This document shows, in pieces, positions 18,305 through 29,976 of a stretch of 42,894 nucleotides of DNA; position 1 is the first letter of the stretch, and each line of letters starts with the position of its first letter. Origin of the DNA: DAISJM01 sp036821485 (GTDB taxonomy: Bacteria > Verrucomicrobiota > Kiritimatiellia > CAIQIC01 > JAGNIJ01). The translations under genes and the position numbers were made by a program. The DNA lies in NCBI GenBank assembly GCA_036821485.1, contig DAISJM010000029.1, positions 1-42,894 on the forward strand, written 5' to 3'. The notes under the pieces were generated by a model, which ran no database searches, was not told where the DNA came from, and saw only the letters and a program-made list of their open reading frames with translations.

Positions 18305-19921
18305 ATGGCTAAATACATTTTCATTACCGGCGGCGTGGTTTCATCCCTCGGCAAGGGTCTCACCTCAGCTTCTCTCGGACGGCTGTTGATCAGCCGCGGG
18401 CTGACAATTCGCATGCTGAAGGTTGATCCTTACCTCAATGTCGACCCCGGCACGATGAGCCCCTACCAGCACGGCGAGGTCTATGTGACCGACGACGGCG
18501 CCGAGACCGATCTCGACCTCGGCCATTACGAGCGGTTCACCGGCCAGCCAACTTCGCGCAAGAGCAATTTCACCGCGGGCCGGATCTACTGGGAAGTGCT
18601 GAAGAAGGAACGCCACGGCGATTACCTCGGCGGCACGGTCCAGATGATTCCCCACATCACCGACGAGATCAAGACCCACATCCGCGCATTGAACGAGAAG
18701 GACGTCGATATCGTCCTCGTCGAAATCGGCGGCACGGTCGGCGACATCGAGGGCCTGACCTTCCTCGAGGCAATCCGCCAGATCGGCCTCGAGGACGGCC
18801 GCGACAACGTGATGTATATCCACCTCACCTACGTGCCCTACATCAAGGCCGCGGGCGAAGTGAAGACCAAGCCGTCCCAGCAAAGTGTCGCCAAGCTGCG
18901 CGAGATCGGTATCGTCCCCGACGTCCTGATCTGCCGGTCGGAAGTCGAACTTCCCGACGATGTCCGCAAGAAGCTCTCCCTCTTCTGCAACGTGCCAATG
19001 CATGCGGTCATCCAGGAGAAGGACGTCGATCATACGATCTACGAATTGCCGCTGGTCCTTTCCGAACAGGGGCTGGACGAAATCATCCTGGTTCACTTCC
19101 GCCTCGCCAAGCCGGGCACAAAGCTCACGGAGTGGCGGAAGCTGGTCGACACGATCATTCATCCGAAGCGAACGGTGAACATCGCCGTGGTCGGCAAATA
19201 CTCCGAGCTGCAGGACGCCTACAAATCCATCTTCGAGGCGATCTTCCATGGCGGCATCGCGCATGAAGCCAAGGTCAACATCCTCAAGATCGCGGCGGAG
19301 GACATCGAGGACGGCAAGCAGTTGGACGAACTCGCGAAGGCCCACGGCATCCTCGTCCCCGGCGGGTTCGGAACACGCGGCGTCGAGGGCAAGGTCCGCG
19401 CGATCAAGTACGCGCGCGAGAACAAGGTTCCTTTCCTCGGCATTTGCCTCGGCCTCCAATGCGCGGTCATCGAATTCGCCCGCGACGTGTGCGGACTCAA
19501 GGGCGCACAGACAACGGAGATCGATAAGGATACTCCCCACCCCGTGGTCTGCCTGATGGAAGAGCAGGAGCAGGTCAAGGATATGGGCGGCACGATGCGC
19601 CTCGGCGCTTATCCCTGCGTGCTGACGCAGGGCACCAAGGCCGCGGCGGCCTACCGCGCGGAGAAGATCAGCGAGCGCCACCGCCACCGTTACGAGGTCA
19701 ACAACAAGTACCGCGCGCAATTCGAGGACAAGGGCTTGGTGCTGGCCGGCCTTTCCCCCGACGGGCACCTTGTGGAAATGATCGAATTGAAAGACCACCC
19801 GTGGTTCGTGGCCAGTCAGGCGCATCCTGAACTCAAATCCCAACCGCTCGTGCCACACCCGCTCTTTGCAGCGTTCGTGGGAGCAGCCATCGCCAGGGCC
19901 AAAGGCGACCCGCGCGCGTGA
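18305..19921 (+). CDS. pyrG: CTP synthase
   Basis: A complete 538-residue PyrG, which converts UTP to CTP with ATP and glutamine. The synthetase domain starts KYIFITGGVVSSLGKGL (P-loop-like), with VDPYLNVDPGTMSPYQHGEV and KSNFTAGRIY in the expected places. The class I glutamine amidotransferase domain has VPFLGICLGLQCAV with catalytic Cys at about 381, and SQAHPELKS with the His-Glu pair near the C-terminus. It is the first of four genes (pyrG-carA-guaA-carB) of which three use a glutaminase domain. The 272 bases before it hold no gene; they contain CATTAACCATT at 18077, shared with the leader of the second carB. Confidence 0.98.
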   Translation: MAKYIFITGGVVSSLGKGLTSASLGRLLISRGLTIRMLKVDPYLNVDPGTMSPYQHGEVYVTDDGAETDLDLGHYERFTGQPTSRKSNFTAGRIYWEVLKKERHGDYLGGTVQMIPHITDEIKTHIRALNEKDVDIVLVEIGGTVGDIEGLTFLEAIRQIGLEDGRDNVMYIHLTYVPYIKAAGEVKTKPSQQSVAKLREIGIVPDVLICRSEVELPDDVRKKLSLFCNVPMHAVIQEKDVDHTIYELPLVLSEQGLDEIILVHFRLAKPGTKLTEWRKLVDTIIHPKRTVNIAVVGKYSELQDAYKSIFEAIFHGGIAHEAKVNILKIAAEDIEDGKQLDELAKAHGILVPGGFGTRGVEGKVRAIKYARENKVPFLGICLGLQCAVIEFARDVCGLKGAQTTEIDKDTPHPVVCLMEEQEQVKDMGGTMRLGAYPCVLTQGTKAAAAYRAEKISERHRHRYEVNNKYRAQFEDKGLVLAGLSPDGHLVEMIELKDHPWFVASQAHPELKSQPLVPHPLFAAFVGAAIARAKGDPRA

Positions 19922-19933
19922 GAGGCCGGCGGC

Positions 19934-19962
19934 AAGTTTCCAGTTTCAAGTTTCAAGTTTCG
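19934..19962. repeat. AAGTTTC tandem repeat in the carA leader
   Basis: Four near-copies of the 7-base unit (A/C)AGTTTC stand in a row and end 14 bases before the carA ATG, in the place where a ribosome site would be expected. The 13-mer GTTTCCAGTTTCA is also found at 10724-10736 beside the GuaAb-like gene. Confidence 0.65.
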
Positions 19963-19976
19963 ATACGGACATACAC

Positions 19977-21158
19977 ATGACGGCAAAACACCGAAAAGCG
20001 CTGATAGCCCTCGAGGACGGCACCTGCTGGGAAGGCCAGGCCTTCGCCGGCCATGGCGAGATCTTCGGCGAACTGGTGTTCAACACGTCCATGAGCGGCT
20101 ACCAGGAGATTCTGACCGATCCCTCGTACCACGAGCAGATCGTCACGCTCACCTACCCGCTGATCGGCAACTACGGCATCAACGACGAGGACCTCGAATC
20201 GACGAAGCCCCACGCCGCCGCACTTGTCATCGGCGAATGCAGCCGCATCCCCAGCAACTGGCGCTGTAAGAAGACGCTGCCCGACTATCTCAACCAGTAC
20301 GGTATGATCGGCGTCGACCAGGTGGACACCCGCGCCATCACGCTCCACATCCGCTCGCGCGGCGCAATGAAGTGCGTGCTGTCGACGGAAACATCCGACC
20401 GCACAGCCCTCGTGGAAAAGGCCAAGGCCTGGCCCGGGTTCGTCGGCCGCGACATCGCCAGCGAGGTCAGCACCAAAACGCGCTACACATGGCCCGGCCC
20501 GCATGCTGCTTACCAGACCTTTCCCCAGATCAGCGGAGAAGGTCAGCACGCCTATGACCGCATGCTCGGAGCAACCGCCACAGCGCCCCGGTTCCGCGTG
20601 GCCGTACTGGACTGCGGCATCAAGGCCAACCAGCTGCGATTGATGGCGCACATGGGTTGCGCGCTCGAAGTCTTCCCGATCGCCACCCCGGCGGAAGAAA
20701 TCCTGGCGACCAAACCGGACGGGTTCTTTATCTCCAACGGACCCGGCGACCCGGCGGGTGTCCCTCACGTGGTTTCCAACATTCGGAAAATCATCGAGTC
20801 GAAAGTTCCAACCTTTGGAATCTGCTTCGGGCACCAACTGCTCGGCTGGGCATTCGGAGGGAAGACCTACAAGCTGAAGTTCGGACATCGCGGCGGCAAT
20901 CAACCCGTCATGGACCTGACCACCAACAAGGTCGAGATCACGTCCCAGAACCACGGCTTCTGCGTCGATCTCCAGTCGCTTGATCCGGCGCTTGTGGAAA
21001 CGACGCATGTGAACCTGAATGACAAGACATCCGAGGGCATGCGCCACAAGAAGCTGCCGGTCTTCTCCGTGCAGTATCACCCCGAGGCCTGCCCCGGCCC
21101 ACACGATTCGACGTATTTGTTCGAACGGTTCATGAAGCTGATGGAGAAGCGATCATGA
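19977..21158 (+). CDS. carA: carbamoyl-phosphate synthase small (glutaminase) subunit
   Basis: A complete 393-residue CarA, which releases ammonia from glutamine and passes it to CarB. The N-terminal CPSase domain has GEIFGELVFNTSMSGYQEIL and DPSYHEQIVTLTYPLIGNYG. The class I amidotransferase domain has FISNGPGDP, FGICFGHQLLG with catalytic Cys at about 283, and VQYHPEACPGP with His and Glu. The start at 19977 is chosen by homology to the CarA N-terminus (ALIALEDGTCWEG); the frame is open upstream into pyrG. No Shine-Dalgarno is present: a TTTCAAG repeat occupies the spacer. It is the only carA in the window, while two carB genes are present. Confidence 0.98.
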   Translation: MTAKHRKALIALEDGTCWEGQAFAGHGEIFGELVFNTSMSGYQEILTDPSYHEQIVTLTYPLIGNYGINDEDLESTKPHAAALVIGECSRIPSNWRCKKTLPDYLNQYGMIGVDQVDTRAITLHIRSRGAMKCVLSTETSDRTALVEKAKAWPGFVGRDIASEVSTKTRYTWPGPHAAYQTFPQISGEGQHAYDRMLGATATAPRFRVAVLDCGIKANQLRLMAHMGCALEVFPIATPAEEILATKPDGFFISNGPGDPAGVPHVVSNIRKIIESKVPTFGICFGHQLLGWAFGGKTYKLKFGHRGGNQPVMDLTTNKVEITSQNHGFCVDLQSLDPALVETTHVNLNDKTSEGMRHKKLPVFSVQYHPEACPGPHDSTYLFERFMKLMEKRS

Positions 21159-21172
21159 TTCATCGGAGCACC

Positions 21173-21248
21173 GGAGTATTGGATTGCTGGAGTGTTGGAG
21201 AATCCAGATTCTCCCCATCACTCCATGGCTCCATCAATCCATCACTCC
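21173..21248. repeat. long imperfect palindrome between carA and guaA
   Basis: The outer arms 21173-21192 and 21229-21248 match at 17 of 20 positions when one is inverted. The centre GGAGAATC (21197-21204) and GATTCTCC (21207-21214) is perfect. The arms are made of GGAG/TTGG-rich units. The folded RNA would fill most of the 109-base spacer. It could be an attenuating or processing structure, or a mobile hairpin element. Confidence 0.7.
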
Positions 21249-21267
21249 CGGGCACGGGGGTCCGCCC

Positions 21268-22809
21268 ATGAACCACGACTGGATAGCGATTCTCGACTTT
21301 GGCTCGCAGTATACGCAGCTCATTGCGCGACGCACGCGCGAGCAGAACGTCTATTGTGAAATCCTGCGCTTTGACACCAAGGCCAAGGATCTTGCAGCGC
21401 GGAAGCCGCGGGGCATCATCCTGTCCGGCGGACCCGCCAGCGTGCTTCAGGATGGGTCCCCCTCCTGCGACACGGCCCTGTTCGACATGGGCGTGCCCGT
21501 CCTCGGCATCTGCTACGGCATGCAACTTATGGGCCGCGACCTCGGCGGCCAGGTCCGCAAGGGCCACGCGCGCGAGTACGGCAGCGCCAACATCTCCCTG
21601 GTCGATCCTGATTTGATCTTCAAGGGACTGCCGTCCACCCTCGATGTATGGATGAGCCACGGCGACCAGGTGGAAACGCTGCCGCCCGGGTTCAAGGTGC
21701 TGGCCAAGACCGGCACCTGCCCGATTGCGGCCATGGCAAACCCCGATCGCAAACTCTTCGCACTGCAGTTCCATCCCGAAGTCGTTCACACCCCGCGCGG
21801 CGTTGAGATCCTGCGCCACTTCCTCTTCGACGCCTGCGGCTGCGCGGGTGACTGGAAGATGTCGCAGTTCATCGCCGAAAGCGTGAAGTACATCCGCGCC
21901 ACCGTGGGCAACGATCACGTACTGTGCGGGCTCAGCGGAGGCGTGGATTCATCCGTCGTAGCCGCCCTGCTCCACAAGGCCATCGGCAAACAACTTCATT
22001 GCGTCTTTGTCGATAATGGCGTGCTCCGGCACGGCGAGGCCGAGCAGGTCGAGGAGACTTTCGGCCGGCATTTCGGCATCGACCTCCACGTGGCGCGCGC
22101 GGCAGACCTTTTCCTTGGGCGCCTCGCCGGCGTGACCGAGCCTGAGCGGAAGCGCAAGGTCATCGGCTCCACGTTCATCGACGTATTCGCAGATGAAGCC
22201 CGCAAATTCGGCGAAGTGAAGTTTCTGGCACAGGGCACGCTCTATCCGGATGTGATCGAGAGCTCCTCACCGATCGGCGGCCCCTCGGCCACGATCAAGA
22301 GCCATCATAACGTCGGCGGGCTGCCGGACGATCTTCAGTTCAAGCTGATTGAACCCCTCCGCGAGTTGTTCAAGGACGAAGTCCGGCTGCTCGGCCGCGA
22401 ACTCGGACTGCCGGATCATATCGTCGACCGCCAGCCGTTCCCGGGTCCGGGTCTTGCCGTGCGTATTCTCGGCGAGGTCAACGCCGAACGCGTCACGCTG
22501 CTGCAGCAGGCTGATCTCCGCGTCCAGGAAGAGATCCGCGTATTGCCGAACTACAAGGACATCTGGCAGGCCTTCGCGGTACTGCTCCCCGTGCAGACCG
22601 TGGGCGTCATGGGCGACGAACGGACGTATGAGAATGTCGTCGCCGTCCGCGCGGTTCAGAGCATGGATGGCATGACTGCGGACTGGTTCCGCCTGCCGTA
22701 CGACACGCTCGATCGTATTGCGCGAAGAATCATCAACGAAGTGCGCGGCGTAAACCGCGTGGTATACGACATCAGTTCAAAACCGCCTTCAACCATCGAG
22801 TGGGAATGA
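21268..22809 (+). CDS. guaA: GMP synthase, full-length glutamine-hydrolysing
   Basis: A complete 513-residue GuaA, which converts XMP to GMP with ATP and glutamine. The N-terminal glutaminase domain has DFGSQYTQLIARR, VPVLGICYGMQLM with catalytic Cys82, and FALQFHPEVVHT. The ATP-pyrophosphatase domain has the P-loop LCGLSGGVDSSVV near residue 222, TLYPDVIESS and KSHHNVGGLP. The dimerisation domain ends in KPPSTIEWE, the usual XMP-binding C-terminus. All key motifs are intact, unlike in the subunit-only paralogue at 9712-10647. The ATG at 21268 is chosen by the family N-terminus. The preceding spacer holds a long palindrome and no clear ribosome site. Confidence 0.98.
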   Translation: MNHDWIAILDFGSQYTQLIARRTREQNVYCEILRFDTKAKDLAARKPRGIILSGGPASVLQDGSPSCDTALFDMGVPVLGICYGMQLMGRDLGGQVRKGHAREYGSANISLVDPDLIFKGLPSTLDVWMSHGDQVETLPPGFKVLAKTGTCPIAAMANPDRKLFALQFHPEVVHTPRGVEILRHFLFDACGCAGDWKMSQFIAESVKYIRATVGNDHVLCGLSGGVDSSVVAALLHKAIGKQLHCVFVDNGVLRHGEAEQVEETFGRHFGIDLHVARAADLFLGRLAGVTEPERKRKVIGSTFIDVFADEARKFGEVKFLAQGTLYPDVIESSSPIGGPSATIKSHHNVGGLPDDLQFKLIEPLRELFKDEVRLLGRELGLPDHIVDRQPFPGPGLAVRILGEVNAERVTLLQQADLRVQEEIRVLPNYKDIWQAFAVLLPVQTVGVMGDERTYENVVAVRAVQSMDGMTADWFRLPYDTLDRIARRIINEVRGVNRVVYDISSKPPSTIEWE

Positions 22810-22829
22810 CGACAACCCCAATTTTCCAG

Positions 22830-22848
22830 ACCATCAACCATTAACCAT
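22830..22848 (+). repeat. ACCATCA/ACCATTA tandem repeat in the leader of the second carB
   Basis: ACCATCAACCATTAACCAT ends nine bases before the carB ATG. The 11-mer CCATCAACCAT is also in the leader of the other carB (9672-9682), and CATTAACCATT occurs upstream of pyrG (18077-18087). Confidence 0.6.
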
Positions 22849-22857
22849 TTTCATCCG

Positions 22858-26094
<3,237 letters not shown>

Positions 26095-26106
26095 CCTGCT
26101 CCCGGC

Positions 26107-29100
26107 CTACGGCCTGATCCGAACGCGGTACATGAACGGGCCTGCTCCACTCACCGTGTCCGTGTAGGTATTCATGGGCGGCGTGGACGAAATGGCTGTC
26201 GCGATTTCACTGAACCCCGAGAGGAGATTGGTGGAGCGGTCAATCGCATAGAGTCTGTTTGTGGCGCTGCCCCACTCAAGCACGAACCCGCCGTCGGCAT
26301 TTGTTACCACTGAGCCAGCCGGACTGAGTTCGAAGAGCGAGAACGCACTCATTGGCTGGGTGCCGCTAAGATACTCATCCCAGTTGCTGAAGGAATCGTC
26401 GTCCGAATCCGTCCCCGCATCGGCATTGGTCACACCGCCGAAATACTGCAGTTCCCAGGAATCGGGCAATCCATCGCCATCCACATCCGTCACCATGTTG
26501 GTCAGGAAATAGGCGTCCTTGATCCGGTTGTAGTACGATGCATAGGCGACACCTCCGCTCCCGTCCTCTGCGATCTTCAGGTCCTTCGTAAAGCCATCCT
26601 CGAACTTCTTCACATGAAACCAGTTGATCATGTGAATATTACGGAAGTGCGCGAAAATGCTTACGTAGTCCGGATACTCATCAGGATCGATTGGGTCTGC
26701 ATCCTGGAAATTCTCAAGCGCATACAACTGGTCACACCAGTCATGCTTCCACTTGATATTCTCCTCCCCATTGGTGAGGGTGATCTCGGCGCGCCGAACC
26801 TCATCGAGAAAGAGATCGTTGGGCTGCTTTCCAGCCTCGCCCGTGAACAGTTCGATCTTGAACATCCTGACATTGGTCCACGCGAAGCCTTCATCCACTG
26901 TGAAATCCTCGAAGGCTATGACCATCTCGTAGTAGCTAGTGTTGGCCACCTTGGTCTCCACGACCGCTTCATTCCCGTTGGTCTCGGCATAATCGTTATC
27001 CAGCGTGATCTTGAACCTCGGCTGCACGCGGCCCTCCACCTGCGCCTGCTTGCCGTAAAGCACCAGCGCCTCACTGGACGACCAATCCTGCTGCGGGACT
27101 GCCATGCTGCACCCATTACCGCCGATATACCATTGGGAGCTGTTCGTAATCACCCCGGAGATCTGCAGAGCATAGGTCCCTACCGCGGCATCCGTGGTCT
27201 GTGTCCACGTCGAATCACCCCACGGCTGATAGCCGGATCCGGCCATCCACCAGTCCTGCTCATACACATTCGTGACGGAACCGATCTGAAGCTCCTTGAG
27301 ATACACGTCCGATGCCCGCCCGCCCGCTGTACCGCTCAGCAGCTCAAACACAACCGCGGAAACATTCGTCCACTCGAACCCGGGTGTCACAGCCATGTCG
27401 GCAAAAGGTATGCGCAACGGCAGATAGTCCGTGGAAACGATGACCTGGCTGACCTGTGCAGTCCTCGCCCCACTCGCATCGCGCAGCGAGATCACCAACA
27501 GTGGCTGGGCATTCGTCGTATCACCCCGGCGTGCGAGCAACGACAGGCAGCCCGCCCCACTCCAGTCCTTCTCGCCATCCCGCAGCGAAAACCCATTACC
27601 GCCAATGTAGAAGTTGGAATTGGCATCAAGACCACCCAGTCGCACGGCATTGGCCGGATAGCCGTCCACGGGGTCCTCCACCACGGTCCACGCATGCCAC
27701 CCACCGACGCTATCCTCTCCATCACCCCACGGAACATCATTTGTGCCTTGCGGCCACCAGTCCTGATCAACGTAAGACTCGTTCGTAAGCGTGGCCACCA
27801 TCCATCCATCGACGAACACGTCGGCCGGACGTTGACCGGTTTGGGACGTGATCAGTTCCAACGTCACACCGTCCACATTCGTCCAGGAAAATGGACCGAA
27901 GAAGGTCATGTCGTTGAAGGCAACCTTCAGCGGAGCATACGTCGTCGAAACAATGGCCCGCGAAACCGTCGCCGTTGCACCGGGACTCCTGAATCCGATC
28001 ACCAGGATAGGCAACACCCCCGCTTCCTCACGCCGCACCTGCAGGACAAACCCATTGCAGGCCGATACATTGGTCGCCGGGGACAACGAGCGCCCGTTGC
28101 CTCCGACATATTCTCCACTTCCAAACGAGGCCTTTGCACCCAGCCGGACCGCGTTGGTGCCCTGCACACACACGGCCGAGTTGCTGAAATACATGTCGCT
28201 CCAAGGCCCCCAATTCCACGCATTAGTGGATTCAAAAGCCTCTAGCAGGCTTTCGTTGGTCACCGCCACACCATCGTTATTCAGCCCTTGGAACTGCGCG
28301 ATCGTGCTCGATGCCGTGAAGTCAGGACCTGACAACGATTCAAAGCCGGCGATCAGAATCTCATTCGAAACCACGTACTTCGGCTCAAAGGCCGCCGCGG
28401 TCTCTGCAATCATCATCGGCTTGTGATGTCCCACCGGATTGTCGGGATCGGAGAACGTCCAGTAGAAGTCCTCAAAGGTGTCGTCGTAGTGATCCTCGTT
28501 CTGCTGCCAGTAGCCCTTCTGAACTGCGTTGCGGAACTGGAAGTCCAGTACCTCGTTGCTGTTGCCGTACGACCACCCGTTGTAGATGCTCAGTCCGACC
28601 CAGTCGACGTACTCATCGCCGGGGTAAACATCCTCATAGAACGGCAACGGGTCGGGGCCATTGCCCTGGTTGGGCGCCCAGACCATCACCACGTTTGAGG
28701 CGTTGGCGTGTACCAGGTTCGCAAAGTTCCGAAACCCGGCGATGTAGGTCTCGTTGGAAACCGTGTCAGGTATGCCATAGCGCTCCGAGAACTGCGGATG
28801 CCAGGGATACCAATCGCCATTCGCCTCGTGGGCAAACCGAAGAAAGATGGGCACGCCCGCCGCTGCACAATTCGTCGCAAAACTCAGCGCGGCATCATAG
28901 GTCTCCTGCCCCGGACCCCAAGTCGGCGCGTAGAAATCTTCGAAGTCCACCATCGGCTCAAGAACGAGATGGAGGCCCGCGCCGGGGCAATTTGTCTTCA
29001 CCATGTTCACCCAGTCCCATGGAAAGGCGTCCTGCTTGAACACGAGGAACTTCGCGTACACGGCATGCCGTCTGCCTGCTTTCTGGTTTACTTCCTGGAT

Positions 29101-29778
29101 CGAGGCGGCCGTGCCACCGCGATCCAGCACAATGCCGAGATACGCACCGGCCAACGGCTCAAACTTCGCCTGCTGCGGCACCGATGCGGTCCGCACGACA
29201 CCCTGGTAGAGCCGGCCATCATCCCACTGACAGGTGGCCAGCGACGTGCCCGAAGGAATCAGCCCGCCGGCAAAATCACACCGCACCTTAACAAGGTTTA
29301 CCGATGCATCCGTATTGGTATGCGTCAGGGTCAGGAACACCCACTGATCCCTGCTGGCGGCGAGGGCTTGGTAGACATTCTGCGTGATCGCATAACGGAA
29401 GCTCGCACCCGACCAGAACTCCATCCCGACCGTTGTGTTCTCGTTCGTGTAATTCAATTCGCCCTTGCCGGAAATCTGGAATGTGAATACGGATCCGCGA
29501 GTCGAATCCACCGTCACGTCGGAGCCGAAGCCGCCGTAGGCATTGCCCGCGGCATAGAAGGCATTGCCCCAGTTGCCCCAGAGAACATTCCGATTGGCCC
29601 AGGAAGCACGCCCGACAGAACTCGGTCCGTAATACCACCAGTTCGTCGCCAATCCCGCCGGCCCCTCATCCTCGAATCCGGGATTGGTCAGCAGGCTCGC
29701 CCCGGACACGCCGGCGGCCGGAAGAAAAGACGCAAGAAGAAGAGACAACTTGATGCATGCTGACAGTTTCATCGCCAT
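26107..29778 (-). CDS. secreted multidomain GH26 beta-mannanase-like protein
   Basis: A 1223-residue exported protein. A signal peptide (about 1-27) is followed by a carbohydrate-binding-like beta-sandwich (SLLTNPGFEDEG onward) and a GH26 domain at about 205-475. PIFLRFAHEANGDWYPW holds the acid/base Glu at about 317, and MMIAETAAAF the nucleophile Glu at about 459. Three related beta-sandwich repeats of about 130-180 residues follow; each has a QDWW or similar turn, a (Y/F)IGGNG motif and a 'FEWTNV...ELL/F(S/T)G' ending. Near the C-terminus DVDGDGLPDSWELQYFGG and DSDDDSFSNWDEYLSGT form a calcium-binding thrombospondin-type-3-like pair. It probably degrades mannan or a related beta-glycan outside the cell. 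ATGs at 29778 and 29772 both suit the GAGAGAGAGG site. Confidence 0.88.
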   Translation of the reverse strand: MAMKLSACIKLSLLLASFLPAAGVSGASLLTNPGFEDEGPAGLATNWWYYGPSSVGRASWANRNVLWGNWGNAFYAAGNAYGGFGSDVTVDSTRGSVFTFQISGKGELNYTNENTTVGMEFWSGASFRYAITQNVYQALAASRDQWVFLTLTHTNTDASVNLVKVRCDFAGGLIPSGTSLATCQWDDGRLYQGVVRTASVPQQAKFEPLAGAYLGIVLDRGGTAASIQEVNQKAGRRHAVYAKFLVFKQDAFPWDWVNMVKTNCPGAGLHLVLEPMVDFEDFYAPTWGPGQETYDAALSFATNCAAAGVPIFLRFAHEANGDWYPWHPQFSERYGIPDTVSNETYIAGFRNFANLVHANASNVVMVWAPNQGNGPDPLPFYEDVYPGDEYVDWVGLSIYNGWSYGNSNEVLDFQFRNAVQKGYWQQNEDHYDDTFEDFYWTFSDPDNPVGHHKPMMIAETAAAFEPKYVVSNEILIAGFESLSGPDFTASSTIAQFQGLNNDGVAVTNESLLEAFESTNAWNWGPWSDMYFSNSAVCVQGTNAVRLGAKASFGSGEYVGGNGRSLSPATNVSACNGFVLQVRREEAGVLPILVIGFRSPGATATVSRAIVSTTYAPLKVAFNDMTFFGPFSWTNVDGVTLELITSQTGQRPADVFVDGWMVATLTNESYVDQDWWPQGTNDVPWGDGEDSVGGWHAWTVVEDPVDGYPANAVRLGGLDANSNFYIGGNGFSLRDGEKDWSGAGCLSLLARRGDTTNAQPLLVISLRDASGARTAQVSQVIVSTDYLPLRIPFADMAVTPGFEWTNVSAVVFELLSGTAGGRASDVYLKELQIGSVTNVYEQDWWMAGSGYQPWGDSTWTQTTDAAVGTYALQISGVITNSSQWYIGGNGCSMAVPQQDWSSSEALVLYGKQAQVEGRVQPRFKITLDNDYAETNGNEAVVETKVANTSYYEMVIAFEDFTVDEGFAWTNVRMFKIELFTGEAGKQPNDLFLDEVRRAEITLTNGEENIKWKHDWCDQLYALENFQDADPIDPDEYPDYVSIFAHFRNIHMINWFHVKKFEDGFTKDLKIAEDGSGGVAYASYYNRIKDAYFLTNMVTDVDGDGLPDSWELQYFGGVTNADAGTDSDDDSFSNWDEYLSGTQPMSAFSLFELSPAGSVVTNADGGFVLEWGSATNRLYAIDRSTNLLSGFSEIATAISSTPPMNTYTDTVSGAGPFMYRVRIRP

Positions 29779-29844
29779 ACAACCTCTCTCTCCAGTAGTA
29801 CCCGTCTCACGGCATCTTGTTTGGACATCCCGGAAGGCCTATGT

Positions 29845-29863
29845 ATACCGGTATGATACCGGT
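29845..29863. promoter_or_regulatory. ATACCGGT direct repeat, candidate operator of the GH26 gene
   Basis: ATACCGGTAT (29845-29854) is a perfect palindrome, and ATACCGGT recurs at 29856-29863, one helical turn (11 bases) further on. A third ACCGGT stands at 29961. They lie 67-85 bases upstream of the GH26 start codon on the minus strand, in the spacer after pssA. No regulator for them can be named. Confidence 0.45.
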
Positions 29864-29976
29864 CACCTATCAAAGAGCAAGCACTTTCTTTCGATCTTTG
29901 GGCATCTGCAGGAAGCAGGCAGGGAATGGGCGCAAACCGTCAGGCAAACAAGGATCCGCGACCGGTCGCCAGAGGA

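Noticed and set aside
20806..20823. A TTCCAACCTTTGGAA stretch inside carA resembling the arm of the 5311-5364 inverted repeat
   Set aside because: It encodes part of the conserved VPTFGICFGH segment of CarA, so protein constraint explains it.
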